From Salinivenus iranica (GTDB lineage Bacteria > Bacteroidota > Rhodothermia > Rhodothermales > Salinibacteraceae): a stretch of 64,000 nucleotides of DNA. The position numbers and the translations under genes are program-made. Positions 17,921 to 27,893 of the stretch are shown here, piece by piece (positions within the stretch are counted from its first letter, which is position 1; each line of letters starts with the position of its first letter). The notes below the pieces were generated by a model that saw only the letters and a list, made by a program, of their open reading frames with translations, had not been told where the DNA came from and ran no database searches. Location of the stretch: the NCBI GenBank assembly GCA_002894665.1, contig NCRB01000007.1:23476-87475 (forward strand), in the 5' to 3' direction.

Positions 17921-18804
17921 GTCTGTTTAGTAATCCCGAGGCTGTTCCGAGTCGGATCATTGGTGCCTGGCGCTACCTCGCTATGAACTCCGGTGATGAC
18001 GTGCTCGACGCAGTCCTCAAACAAGACCTGATGCCAGATACGGTCCTTCCTGATCGGAAAGGAGACCGCCGGGGTATTCTCTCGCAATCACTGAAGGCTG
18101 GCGTTGAGATCGGCCTCTTCGGGAGTTCCGGAGGAAAGGATCTTTCTCGAGTTCGACTTGCTTCAGACGCTTCTGCCATCGACCCGGCTAAGGACGAGGT
18201 CTGCCGCGACGTTCTCGCTGACCTCCTCCTCGATTCCGACGACGGAGATGACGGATTTGCCACTGCTTTGGCGTGGTTCTTATGCCACTCCCCGTTCGCC
18301 CGTCCCCTTCGAGACAAAGAGCCTCCAACCCTGCCGGGAAAGATTCAGGAGGCCGGACTGCAAGACCGTACAGGCATCACGTCGGATGCAAGTTCGGGGG
18401 CGTTTCGTCATTGGTGTACGTACCTCGGCTTTGCAAACAGTCACAAGTTGGACGGAAAGGCAGCCGTTTCGCCGGACCCGACCCGCTATCTTTCGAGTCG
18501 TCTTCCTCAGATCGTTGAAGCAACGGGTGAGCGCGTTCCACTTCTCGAAGTCATGCGGAGGCTATCGCAGAGATGCCCGGTGCTGGAGGGCGGGGCCTAC
18601 CGAGACGAGATAGAGACACTTCTCGACGTGTCTCGTCCTGAGCGGCACCTCTCCGAAACCACGTCGCTTGCCCTCCTTCGCCTTACGGATCGTGGCGAGA
18701 TCGACCTCTATGAAGAATCGGACGCTGCGAACGTCATGGTGCTTCAGAAAGGAAACCAGAGCCCTCGATATTCCCATCTCATCCTCAACGATCCCAGCGG
18801 CTAG
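17917..18804 (+). CDS. dpdG: DpdG
   Basis: 295-aa soluble protein with no motif I can name, assigned by its position between dpdF and dpdH and its 4-nt overlap with dpdF. It is predicted mostly helical, with a possible winged-helix pattern near the C terminus (SLALLRLTDRGEIDL near residues 252-266, then a beta-like VMVLQK). That reading would suit a DNA- or partner-binding subunit. In Salmonella DpdG is one of the proteins linked to the restriction-like phenotype. Confidence 0.68.
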   Translation: MSLFSNPEAVPSRIIGAWRYLAMNSGDDVLDAVLKQDLMPDTVLPDRKGDRRGILSQSLKAGVEIGLFGSSGGKDLSRVRLASDASAIDPAKDEVCRDVLADLLLDSDDGDDGFATALAWFLCHSPFARPLRDKEPPTLPGKIQEAGLQDRTGITSDASSGAFRHWCTYLGFANSHKLDGKAAVSPDPTRYLSSRLPQIVEATGERVPLLEVMRRLSQRCPVLEGGAYRDEIETLLDVSRPERHLSETTSLALLRLTDRGEIDLYEESDAANVMVLQKGNQSPRYSHLILNDPSG

Positions 18805-18883
18805 GCGGGAAATATGTAGGGAAGACGCCCCGGCGCGACGCCTCACTGAGGTCCAGTAATTTCACCTGCCACCGCTTCCTATT

Positions 18884-21800
18884 ATGAGTTCCTTTGAGAA
18901 ATATACGTGCTGGAAGGAGCAGGACGTACGCGACATACTTGACATCGAGGCGCTCCATGTCTCGGATGCTACTTTTCTGGCTACTCACTCTCCCGTTCCC
19001 ATGCGTCGGATTGATGCGGGGAACGACCAGCGCCAGGAGTTCGGCGAGGACGAGCTTCTAGAAGACATTCTCACCCCTCAAGAGGACTACCAGTTCGTTC
19101 CGGTCCTTGGATCAACCGGTGTCGGAAAGTCTCACCTTGTTCGCTGGCTCAGCGTTCAGTTGAGCCGCCGCCTTTCGGAGGACGACTCCAGAGAGGTTCT
19201 CCTGATTCCGAAGGCCGGAACAAACCTTCGGGACATCCTCCTGCGCATTCTCGACCTTCCCGAAGGAGAGGACCAGGAGTTTGAGCGCTACCGAGAAAAG
19301 GTTGAGCAAGCCAGTACATCGGTCTCGGCCGAGGAGGGGAAGAAGCGACTCCTCGATGAGTTGGCCCTCGCGGCTGAAGAATATGATCCCTTTGAAGGAG
19401 TCAATCCCAACGACCTCGGAAAGGAAGAGCAGAGGAAACTGGAAAAAGAGGAGAAGTTTGCTTCGTTGCTTCCAAGCATCCTTCGTGACATCTATTTCCG
19501 GCGTGAGTGCTGGCTAAAGGAGGAAGGTCCCATCGAGCGCCTGTACGAGCGCCATATTGGTGAGGCTTCCTCGGAAGGAGAGGAACTTGAATTCACGAAG
19601 GAAGACCTCCCTCTTGACTTTCAAACCAACATTGTGCGGCGCAAAGCCCCTGAGGCATTCGATGCCTTTCGGCGGCTTAAGGCCAGAGGAGAAAAGTCTT
19701 CAGTTGTAGAGGCCGCTCTCCGGATCCTTAACGACTGCCTGGACCGAGCAATTCGGAGGTTCCACAACTTTGACGAGCAAAACCTTCACCGGATGATGCT
19801 GAAGGTGCGGCAGGCTCTCTCCAGAAAGGGAATTGACCTGATCCTTCTCATCGAGGATATTGCCGTCGTCCAGGGCATTGACCGCCAGTTGGTTGCCGCG
19901 GTTCTGGAGCGGGAGTCTGAACTCGTGGACGACCTCTGCAATGTGCAGACTGTCTTCGGGTGCACAGAAGGCTACTACCGCCGCCTGGAAAATGCGGTAC
20001 AAGATCGGATTTGGCCGTGTCGGATCGACCTGAATATTCCAAACGATGAACTTGGAAAGATCGACCTCACCGAGTTTGCTGCAAAGTACCTAAATGCCGT
20101 TCGCCACGGTCAAAAGTCTCTGAAGGAGGACTGTGAGGCCGATGTGGTGTCGAGTTGGTGCGCTCGGTGCGACTTCAAAGAACAGTGCCACGACGCATTT
20201 GGAGCGGAGGAGGGAATCGGTCTTTATCCTTTCAACGAAACGGCCCTCCGTCAGATGTACGAGCGGGTAGCCAAGAGCGAATTCAACCCGCGGCGTCTGA
20301 TTCAGGGTGTTCTGAAGAAAACGCTCCTCGAGGCCGAGGATGAAATCGACCAGGGGGAATTCCCCTCCGCTTCGTTTCACGCCGGGTACCTGGAGGGGAC
20401 TTCATCAACGGTCACTCCCGGGGACCGGAGAAAACTCCCCGACGAAGACGAAGGGCGCTGGGAAGCCCTGCTGGACCTCTGGCGGGAAGACACCACCCCA
20501 AGAGACTTCCCCGACGCGCTTCACGAGGCCTTTAGCCTGGAGAAGATTGATGAGGACGGTGCTCCTTCTGGCCCATCGAGCGGTGGCGATAGCATCCCTG
20601 AATCCTCATCGTCGGAACCAGTCACTGTCCCCCCCGAGGAAGAGCCCACACCGGAGCCCACCGATCCGGCGCAGACAACGCCCTCGGCAGACCCCGCCTC
20701 AGAACCCTCCGGAGATCTCTCGTCCGGTTCTGCGCCAAAATCCCCGCAGTGGAAGCAAGACGTACAGAGCCTACGCGACTGGGCCAGTGGCCAGACGATC
20801 GAGCAGTCCGTCGCTCAGTTCATTCGAGACGAACTTTGGGAAGCCATCGACGCGTACATCGACTGGAATGCCTTGACCCTTCGCTCCTCCTTCTTCAGCA
20901 AGAAGAAGACGAACGCTCCTTTCCGGAGTAGAAGCATCCAGGTCGAAGACTCCATCGGAGGGAGTGATCACCGCTGGGTTACGCTAAAGGTTCCTCTCAA
21001 TCACCAGGACCGCAACGAGGTCGCGTTCGCCCTTGAAGGGTACAGGAAGTTTCAGGAGCACCGCCACTGGCAATTCGAAGACGGCCCGGACCACTACCAG
21101 AGCTTCATGAACTGCCTGGAAGAATGGGCAGACGAAGTGGTGGGTCAACTTCAGACCACCACTGCGGCCGGAGATCGGTGGGATCCTGCCCCGATGGCAG
21201 TTGAGGTTCTCGCGGTCGGCGCTCGTCTTCATGGTCGAGACATGAGTTCAGACCTCCCTTTTGGAGAGCGCCTGGATGTCCTCCTGGTTCCATTCGAGCG
21301 CACGGATGAATCTCAGCCTGGCTACCAGAATCGCTCTAAGCCCTGGTCAGAACTTGCGGAAATGATCCGCGGCCACCAAGACGAACTGATCGAAATCCTT
21401 GATGCCCATACCCTGTGTTTGAAAGGAAACGGGCGAACCAAGGTCTACGATGTCAGTCAGTTCGCACATGTGCTTTCTTCACTGGAAGAGGAGGGAGAGC
21501 TCCACTCTTCTCTTCCTGTTGGCAGGAAGGAGAATATGCGAGACGAGTACGCCCCCCTCTGGAAGTGCTATCGAAGAATTCAGCGTATGCTCAGCGGAGT
21601 GGTTGACAAAGAAACCGCGGAGTATCGCGAATGGCACGATGTTGTCCGTGGTGCATTTGGCGACTCCCCTGACATCGACGAGGTAGTGGTCACCGTTAAC
21701 GAGTCACTTGAGGCGGCCCAAGAGGTGTCACCCGGCAGTATTAAGTACGACAATCTTAAGGAGTTGCGTAAGATTGGTGAGACCCTACAGGATCTTTCTG

Positions 21801-22198
21801 AAAGCGTCGGGGACGAAAATGTAGAGCGTGGCGACGGGGAGGGTAAACCTCTAGAAGGGAATGTATCCGTCGAAGAGGCTATGAGGACGGTTAAAACCGT
21901 GGTCGAACTCGACGAGGAAGATGGTCCGCTTGGCCGGCGCTTGAGTCTTCTCGGTAAGGACCTTCAGAGGCCGATGCACCTCTTGAAAACCTACGCAGAG
22001 AAGGCAGACGCACTGCTCGAAAGGGCAGAGGCCCGAATTGAAGGGGACATAGAAAACCAAGAGGGCATTGCCGAGGGCGTCGAGGAGACGATCGATGCCA
22101 TTGAGGAGCACTTCGAGGCCATCGACCTTCTTCTTCGCGGCATCGACGCCCCATCGGACCTTTCGGCGGAACAGGTGTCGACGATTGAGTCCATGTAG
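18884..22198 (+). CDS. dpdH: DpdH, P-loop ATPase
   Basis: 1104 aa. Walker A GSTGVGKSH is near residues 76-84 and the Walker B-like LILLIEDIAVVQG near 320, the layout of an AAA/STAND-type ATPase. CARCDFKEQC (about residue 424) is a possible zinc site. Residues 560-625 are a Pro/Ser/Glu-rich linker, and the C-terminal 250 residues are acidic and heptad-like (AEKADALLERAEARIEG), suggesting a coiled coil. Position before dpdI-J-K and size support the name. The extreme acidity fits a salt-in halophile. It probably works as the assembly or signalling ATPase of the restriction arm. Confidence 0.75.
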   Translation: MSSFEKYTCWKEQDVRDILDIEALHVSDATFLATHSPVPMRRIDAGNDQRQEFGEDELLEDILTPQEDYQFVPVLGSTGVGKSHLVRWLSVQLSRRLSEDDSREVLLIPKAGTNLRDILLRILDLPEGEDQEFERYREKVEQASTSVSAEEGKKRLLDELALAAEEYDPFEGVNPNDLGKEEQRKLEKEEKFASLLPSILRDIYFRRECWLKEEGPIERLYERHIGEASSEGEELEFTKEDLPLDFQTNIVRRKAPEAFDAFRRLKARGEKSSVVEAALRILNDCLDRAIRRFHNFDEQNLHRMMLKVRQALSRKGIDLILLIEDIAVVQGIDRQLVAAVLERESELVDDLCNVQTVFGCTEGYYRRLENAVQDRIWPCRIDLNIPNDELGKIDLTEFAAKYLNAVRHGQKSLKEDCEADVVSSWCARCDFKEQCHDAFGAEEGIGLYPFNETALRQMYERVAKSEFNPRRLIQGVLKKTLLEAEDEIDQGEFPSASFHAGYLEGTSSTVTPGDRRKLPDEDEGRWEALLDLWREDTTPRDFPDALHEAFSLEKIDEDGAPSGPSSGGDSIPESSSSEPVTVPPEEEPTPEPTDPAQTTPSADPASEPSGDLSSGSAPKSPQWKQDVQSLRDWASGQTIEQSVAQFIRDELWEAIDAYIDWNALTLRSSFFSKKKTNAPFRSRSIQVEDSIGGSDHRWVTLKVPLNHQDRNEVAFALEGYRKFQEHRHWQFEDGPDHYQSFMNCLEEWADEVVGQLQTTTAAGDRWDPAPMAVEVLAVGARLHGRDMSSDLPFGERLDVLLVPFERTDESQPGYQNRSKPWSELAEMIRGHQDELIEILDAHTLCLKGNGRTKVYDVSQFAHVLSSLEEEGELHSSLPVGRKENMRDEYAPLWKCYRRIQRMLSGVVDKETAEYREWHDVVRGAFGDSPDIDEVVVTVNESLEAAQEVSPGSIKYDNLKELRKIGETLQDLSESVGDENVERGDGEGKPLEGNVSVEEAMRTVKTVVELDEEDGPLGRRLSLLGKDLQRPMHLLKTYAEKADALLERAEARIEGDIENQEGIAEGVEETIDAIEEHFEAIDLLLRGIDAPSDLSAEQVSTIESM

Positions 22199-22257
22199 TC
22201 CTTTCCTGTTTACCCGCAACTCCCTGTTATCTGTGTAGCCTTACTCCATCGACACCA

Positions 22258-22980
22258 ATGCCTGAAGATAGAACGATCCTCCTTACCACGAAAGCCAGCC
22301 ATTTGCAGGAGAAAGTCTCTGCGCTTAAGGACAAAAAACGCCGAGCTGGTCGGCGCAAGGACTTCGAGGATCGCCGGAAAACCCTTGAGAGTGCTCGGGA
22401 TGACATGAAGCCCCTCGCCAAAAAACGAGTCCTCTTTGCTTCGAACGGAATTCCTTGTGAGCACGAGGGCAAGGGAATTCGGTCCTCCATCGACGAAATT
22501 TGGGAAGTACAGAACCGCTTCGAGGAAGACCCGGACTGGGTAATCGATACGGACTTGCGCAATCGCATTCTCGATCGGATCCGCGGTCACCGACGCCCAA
22601 CTGAGCGAAGCCTCGAGGCCGCCTGGAGGAACTATTACAAACAGAAGAATACGCGCATCTCAGAAGACCTTCTAGCTGCCCTTGAGGAGGTCGACGGCTT
22701 TGAGGCGGATGTCCAGAAGATTCGCAAATTGTCTTCGAAGGTGTCGCAGTGGGAGCATCAGCCGCCGTCGAGTCAAAGTGGGCTCGACCGCTTCGAGCAA
22801 CGGGCCTCCGCCCTCCGAGATGCCTGGGAACGCATCGAAGAGCAGGATCTCTCTCCGGATGTGAAGGCCTTTCTGAGTGCCACGGTGTCTGGAGGCGCTC
22901 CACTCAAACTCGTCACCACCGAGGTGCGAGAGTGGCTCGAAGAGCACGACTTGCTTGACAGAGCCACGGTCTCGCTATAG
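22258..22980 (+). CDS. dpdI: DpdI
   Basis: 240-aa charged, largely helical protein; the N-terminal 70 residues are rich in Lys/Arg/Glu (KDKKRRAGRRKDFEDRR) and look like a coiled coil. No known domain seen. The name rests on its place between dpdH and dpdJ, 59 nt after dpdH, in a block with otherwise conserved order. DpdI is reported to matter for restriction in Salmonella; its biochemical role is unknown. Confidence 0.62.
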   Translation: MPEDRTILLTTKASHLQEKVSALKDKKRRAGRRKDFEDRRKTLESARDDMKPLAKKRVLFASNGIPCEHEGKGIRSSIDEIWEVQNRFEEDPDWVIDTDLRNRILDRIRGHRRPTERSLEAAWRNYYKQKNTRISEDLLAALEEVDGFEADVQKIRKLSSKVSQWEHQPPSSQSGLDRFEQRASALRDAWERIEEQDLSPDVKAFLSATVSGGAPLKLVTTEVREWLEEHDLLDRATVSL

Positions 22981-23129
22981 GGCTTATCCGATCTGTGAAT
23001 GTCTTCACGGTAAGAAGGCTTTGAAAACTGAGCTCGCGCACGAGGTGCCGATGGATCTTCGGGAGACGACGTTTCGCGGTGGGAGCCAGGCGCGACAGAT
23101 TTCACGCACGCGATCGATAGAGACAGCAC

Positions 23130-26100
23130 ATGAAGGACATTGACTCCATTTCAATTTCGGTACTGGACGCCATTGAGCGCCGAGAGGCCGAGCTTCTCAG
23201 TTGGGGAATTGTCGATGGCGGCTTCCCAAAAGAAGAACTCGAAGACCTCGTCGATGGGGTCTTGTATGAGAAGGAGTCGCTGCGCAGTCCGGAGGACGTG
23301 ATTGACGAGTTGGAGGAGCACAAACTGCTCTTTGGCTTTTCGAACCGGCGCGGAGAGCGGCGCTGGCGTTCGCGCATGGCAGAGGCCGTCCGGCTCTTTT
23401 CTCGGTTGCGCCAACTTACTCCGTGGCGCGACTGGCGAGAAGCTCCAGCCCTTGTTTCAGACTTTCGCTTCGACATCAAGCCCCGCCTTTACCCGAAGCG
23501 AAACTGGCCGCTCAACGAAGGCGAACTCGAGGACGATTCGGACGACCCGACGGTCCTGGGACGGGTCACGGAGGAGGTCCACCTGCAAGACCTGCAGAAG
23601 CGCGTGTTTCGAGATCTGGTCCACCCCGTCGATCCAGACACGGGGGAGCGAGAGAAGTATGAGCTATCGGAATTCCAGGTAGAGGCTACCCGACGGGCAC
23701 TCTCTGACGTGAAGACCGCCAAGAGTCGGGGAATGATCGTCTGCGCGGGCACTGGTACTGGCAAGACACTGGCATTCTATCTTCCAGCCTTTTCGCGTGT
23801 CGCTCGCAAGGTGCGTAAGGACGACCATTGGACTAAGGTGCTTGCCCTGTATCCACGACGCGAGCTCCTCAAGGATCAACTGTCGGACGCCTACGAAAAT
23901 GCTCGCCGGCTTGACGACACAATGCTGGATGCAGGCAAGCGCAAGATTACCGTGGGGGCCTACTATGGGGATACTCCGAAGCGGGCCAAATCCGTTCTCC
24001 GACAAGAGGACCTGTGGCCGCAGGACCCAAACGGCCGAGACTACCTCTGCCCGTACCTTCAGTGCCCGAGGTGTGATTCTACTCTGAGGTGGAATCGGGA
24101 AGACATCGAGAGAGGAGTCGAGCGTCTCGAATGCACGGGTCGTAACTGCTCCCACGTCGTCGAAGAAAACGAAGTCAGGCTCACCCGCCAGAGCATTTTG
24201 GAGGACCGCCCGGACTTCGTCTTCACGACGACAGAGATGATGAATCGCCTTATGAGCAACCATCATCACAGTCAGGTCATTGGGGTGGGGACGAGTGACC
24301 CTGCGCCCGAGATGGTGCTCCTCGACGAGGTCCACACGTACTCGGGAACGCACGGCGCCCAGGTTGCGCACCTTCTGCGCCGCTGGCACCATGCGGTCAA
24401 GGACCGCGGGCGCCCGCAATACACTGGCCTGTCGGCGACGCTTCGAAGCGCACGCGACTTCTTTGCGACGCTCACGGACCTCAACCCGACGCAAGTTGAG
24501 AAGATTGCTCCCCGTGAGGAGACCTTGACTGAGTCTGAAAGCGTCGAGTATCAGCTTGCTCTTCGCGGCGACCCGGTCTCTGGGACGGCGCTTTTGTCGA
24601 CGAGCATTCAGGCGCTCATGCTCCTTCGCCGCATCTTGGACCCCGTGGAAGAGAGCCTCGACGAGGGGACCAGTCAGGGAATTTACGGCCAGCGGGCTTT
24701 TGCCTTTACAGACAACCTCGACGTTATCAATCGCTTCTACCACAACTTTCTCGACGCCGAAGGTCGGCACCCGCGTGGCTGGCAAAAAAAGAAGTCGCTG
24801 GCGAGTTTGCGCTCGCATTACAGGGACGAAGAGGCCGCCCGATTTCGGTGGGGACAGTCGTGGCGACTGGCCGAAGAGATTGGTCACCCGAAGGGCCTTC
24901 AGAAGTCGCTAGAGGTCGACCGAACGAGTTCTCAGGACACCGGCGTGACGCAGAAGTCCGATGTCGTCATCGCGACTGCGTCGCTGGAGGTTGGCTACAA
25001 CGATGCCCGTGTCGGGGGCATTCTGCAGCACAAAGCCCCCAGGGACATGGCCTCTTTTCTTCAGCGCAAGGGGCGGGCCGGACGCCCACCGCGCATGCGA
25101 CCATGGACCGTCGTCGTGCTCTCCGACTACGGACGTGATCGCATGGCATACCAGGGCTACGACCAATTATTCAGCCCCGTCATCGAAGAGCGGACGTTGC
25201 CGGTTTCCAACCGGTTCGTCCTTCGTATGCAGGCTGTTTACGCAACCATGGACTGGCTTGCTCGAGAAGCCCGCCAGTCTGGTCTTCCGCCAGGAAGGCT
25301 GTGGCGCGACCTAAGCACGCCCGTTAGTAAGGAAAAGCACGACGGCTATCGTGAGAACCGTGAAACCCGCCGGGAGTGGCTCGTCGGTAAGATCGAAGCG
25401 GTTCTCGACGGTGGGGCCGACTACCACGCCCTCCGCGCCTACGTGGGGGAGGCCTTGGGGATCGAAGGGACGAGCGACCTGCACGCCGTCTTCTGGGATC
25501 CTCCTCGTCCTCTCATGACGGCCGTGCTTCCGACGGCCCTCCGCCGCCTTGAGACAGACTGGGCTACGCTGGCCGACGGTGAAGATTACGAGGCGCACGA
25601 TCAGGGTCACCCGCTACCCGAGTTCATTCCGGATGCCCTCTTTGGCGACCTCAACCTTCCCGAGGTGAACATCGACGTGCCCGTTGAGGATGAAGAAGAG
25701 GGTGAAGAAAAGATGGAGTCCCACACAATGCCAGTTGCACAGGCGATGCGCGAGTATGCGCCCGGACGCGTGAGTCGGCGCTTCGGCATCCACAGCGACG
25801 CGGACACGCATTGGATTGCCCCACCTTCGCTTGACCCCTCGCGTCGACGGCAGGACCTCGAGGTGCGCTCCTTCTGCAAAGCCATCAGTGGAGGGACCGT
25901 GCAGGTGGAGGGAGATGATGGGACCCCCGTCGACTACCCTTGCCTTCGCCCCACTACCTACGCGGGGTCTCAAGTCAGAGAGTCGGTGCGCAACAGTTCC
26001 AACGCATTTCTGGATTGGCGAACTCAGATCTACCCCTTCACTGAAGGGGAGACGGAACCGGTGTCGGAGGCCATTCACTGGCACGAGATCGTCCCCGAGG

Positions 26101-27761
26101 TCGCCTTCTATACGCACAGGGATCACTCGCCACTTGAAATCCGGCGCTTCGCCCTGGCGTCCGACGCAGAAATTGGATTCGAAGACGATCGGCAAGACCT
26201 CAATGCCCGGATTCGCTTCGTGCAAGACGGGGCGCCCGTGGCTCTGGGATTCACCCAAGAAGTAGATGGGGTCTCGTTTCGGGTGAAGGTGCCCGACCAA
26301 TTTGATGTCGACCTGTCCGATCCAGAATCGAGGCAGGCCCGAACGCTGAGAACGGCATACTACGAGCACCGTCTTCAGGCTAGCGAAGCCCTCGACGAGT
26401 TGGCTAACGAATTCCAACGAGGGTGGATCTACCAACTCAGCCTCGCGGCTTTGTCAGACCGGGCAGCCTTTGACTCGTCTTCCCTGGATACTGCGTTCGA
26501 GAATGTGGAAGAAGAAGGCATCGGAGAGGCGATGATCGACGTCTTGGAGCGCATCTTCAAGTCTCTTCCCGATGAGGCCGACAGCGAGAGACGGGAAGAC
26601 CACATCAAGGAGGATCTGCGCTCGCTGTGTGTTCATCCGACCGTCGAGCAAGTCGTAGCTGAGGAGTTGCCTGTGCTTTGGCGCCCTGCCGACCGCGAGG
26701 AAGACTGGCAGGACTGGCTCGAGCGCCGGTTTTTGTCTTCCCTCGGAAACGCCCTCCTGGAAGCCTGCACACTTCTCTGTCCCGAGTTCGAGGGGAGCGA
26801 GTTGCTCCTGGACATTGACACCGGACCTCGACCCTCTGGTGCAGGGGAACCCCCGGATGATGTTGAGGAGATCTGGATCACCGAGCGCACGCTAGGAGGC
26901 GGAGGCGTTGTCAACCAGATCCGTCGGGAGTACCGCAAGGACCCTCGACGCTTTTACCAACTCGTCGAAAATGCACTTTCAGCCTCCGATCTCGAACTCG
27001 TTGATGCCGAACTGCAGATGGTGCTCGACCTTGCCACGTCTGACGATAAGGTCCAGAGCGCTCTCAAGAGCGTGCGCCACGCCCGAGGAGTCGACGACCT
27101 CCAGGACGCTAACGCGGACCTGCGCGACGCCCTAACGAGTCGAGGCATCCTCGGCATTCATCCCGTATACGCCGGCTTGCAGAACCGAGTCCTTCGGCCC
27201 GGCAGTTCGGCACAGACAGACCGCCTCCTCCACACGCTCATTCGCGACTGGCAGGCGACCGAGCGACGACTGGGGATTGAGGTTGATGCCCGGGTGTTCG
27301 CATACACGGCTAGCCGGGAGGAAAAATACGCCGAAGCCCTCGCGAGCGTCGACTCGGATGCGGCCAGCGATGCCGAGTGGCGGTTTCAGACGATCTACAG
27401 CCTTCTCTGGCCCCGGGGACGTAATGTCCGCGAGAAGGAAATGGATGCTTACAACCCGTTTTCGGATCTCCCGCTCGGTGACCGGCTGCTAGTTGCCGAG
27501 CACTTGCCACAGCGTCGTCCCCCGGTCGACATTGATCGTGACGGGTGGAAGGGACGCGTCACGGAGCGACTTTCCGACCACGGCTTGGCCCGACTGTCGG
27601 CAGAGGAGAGCGGACGACCGGGTCTGCAGAGCGCTCTCGTTGCGCTCCTTTCCGAGCCTGTTGACGTCGATTTTCTTCGCCTCTACCCGCAACTGAGTGG
27701 TGTAGAGCGCGAGGAAGACGGTTTTGTAGCCACGATCGTGTTGCCGGAGGTGGCCCAGTAG
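23130..27761 (+). CDS. dpdJ: DpdJ, giant superfamily 2 helicase, second copy
   Basis: 1543 aa. Walker A AGTGTGKT is near residue 205, a four-Cys zinc ribbon at about residues 307-340 (CPYLQCPRC...CTGRNC), DEVHTYSGTHGAQ near 400, LEVGYND near 617 and QRKGRAGRPP near 646. It aligns block by block with the helicase at 5391-10304, but that copy has lost the zinc-ribbon cysteines. Its place after dpdI and before a PLD-fold gene makes it the canonical DpdJ. ATP-driven DNA translocation in recognition or cutting of unmodified DNA is the likely role. Confidence 0.82.
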   Translation: MKDIDSISISVLDAIERREAELLSWGIVDGGFPKEELEDLVDGVLYEKESLRSPEDVIDELEEHKLLFGFSNRRGERRWRSRMAEAVRLFSRLRQLTPWRDWREAPALVSDFRFDIKPRLYPKRNWPLNEGELEDDSDDPTVLGRVTEEVHLQDLQKRVFRDLVHPVDPDTGEREKYELSEFQVEATRRALSDVKTAKSRGMIVCAGTGTGKTLAFYLPAFSRVARKVRKDDHWTKVLALYPRRELLKDQLSDAYENARRLDDTMLDAGKRKITVGAYYGDTPKRAKSVLRQEDLWPQDPNGRDYLCPYLQCPRCDSTLRWNREDIERGVERLECTGRNCSHVVEENEVRLTRQSILEDRPDFVFTTTEMMNRLMSNHHHSQVIGVGTSDPAPEMVLLDEVHTYSGTHGAQVAHLLRRWHHAVKDRGRPQYTGLSATLRSARDFFATLTDLNPTQVEKIAPREETLTESESVEYQLALRGDPVSGTALLSTSIQALMLLRRILDPVEESLDEGTSQGIYGQRAFAFTDNLDVINRFYHNFLDAEGRHPRGWQKKKSLASLRSHYRDEEAARFRWGQSWRLAEEIGHPKGLQKSLEVDRTSSQDTGVTQKSDVVIATASLEVGYNDARVGGILQHKAPRDMASFLQRKGRAGRPPRMRPWTVVVLSDYGRDRMAYQGYDQLFSPVIEERTLPVSNRFVLRMQAVYATMDWLAREARQSGLPPGRLWRDLSTPVSKEKHDGYRENRETRREWLVGKIEAVLDGGADYHALRAYVGEALGIEGTSDLHAVFWDPPRPLMTAVLPTALRRLETDWATLADGEDYEAHDQGHPLPEFIPDALFGDLNLPEVNIDVPVEDEEEGEEKMESHTMPVAQAMREYAPGRVSRRFGIHSDADTHWIAPPSLDPSRRRQDLEVRSFCKAISGGTVQVEGDDGTPVDYPCLRPTTYAGSQVRESVRNSSNAFLDWRTQIYPFTEGETEPVSEAIHWHEIVPEVAFYTHRDHSPLEIRRFALASDAEIGFEDDRQDLNARIRFVQDGAPVALGFTQEVDGVSFRVKVPDQFDVDLSDPESRQARTLRTAYYEHRLQASEALDELANEFQRGWIYQLSLAALSDRAAFDSSSLDTAFENVEEEGIGEAMIDVLERIFKSLPDEADSERREDHIKEDLRSLCVHPTVEQVVAEELPVLWRPADREEDWQDWLERRFLSSLGNALLEACTLLCPEFEGSELLLDIDTGPRPSGAGEPPDDVEEIWITERTLGGGGVVNQIRREYRKDPRRFYQLVENALSASDLELVDAELQMVLDLATSDDKVQSALKSVRHARGVDDLQDANADLRDALTSRGILGIHPVYAGLQNRVLRPGSSAQTDRLLHTLIRDWQATERRLGIEVDARVFAYTASREEKYAEALASVDSDAASDAEWRFQTIYSLLWPRGRNVREKEMDAYNPFSDLPLGDRLLVAEHLPQRRPPVDIDRDGWKGRVTERLSDHGLARLSAEESGRPGLQSALVALLSEPVDVDFLRLYPQLSGVEREEDGFVATIVLPEVAQ

Positions 27762-27893
27762 GGTCTCGTTCTTGGCGTGGCGAAAGGCAAAGACCGGTGC
27801 AACCCACTTGCGGTCGACAGGATGCCAGCACGAGCATGCTACACCTTAAGATTCCACATACCTTGTAATCTCCACTCTGCTGCTAGCTCTACC

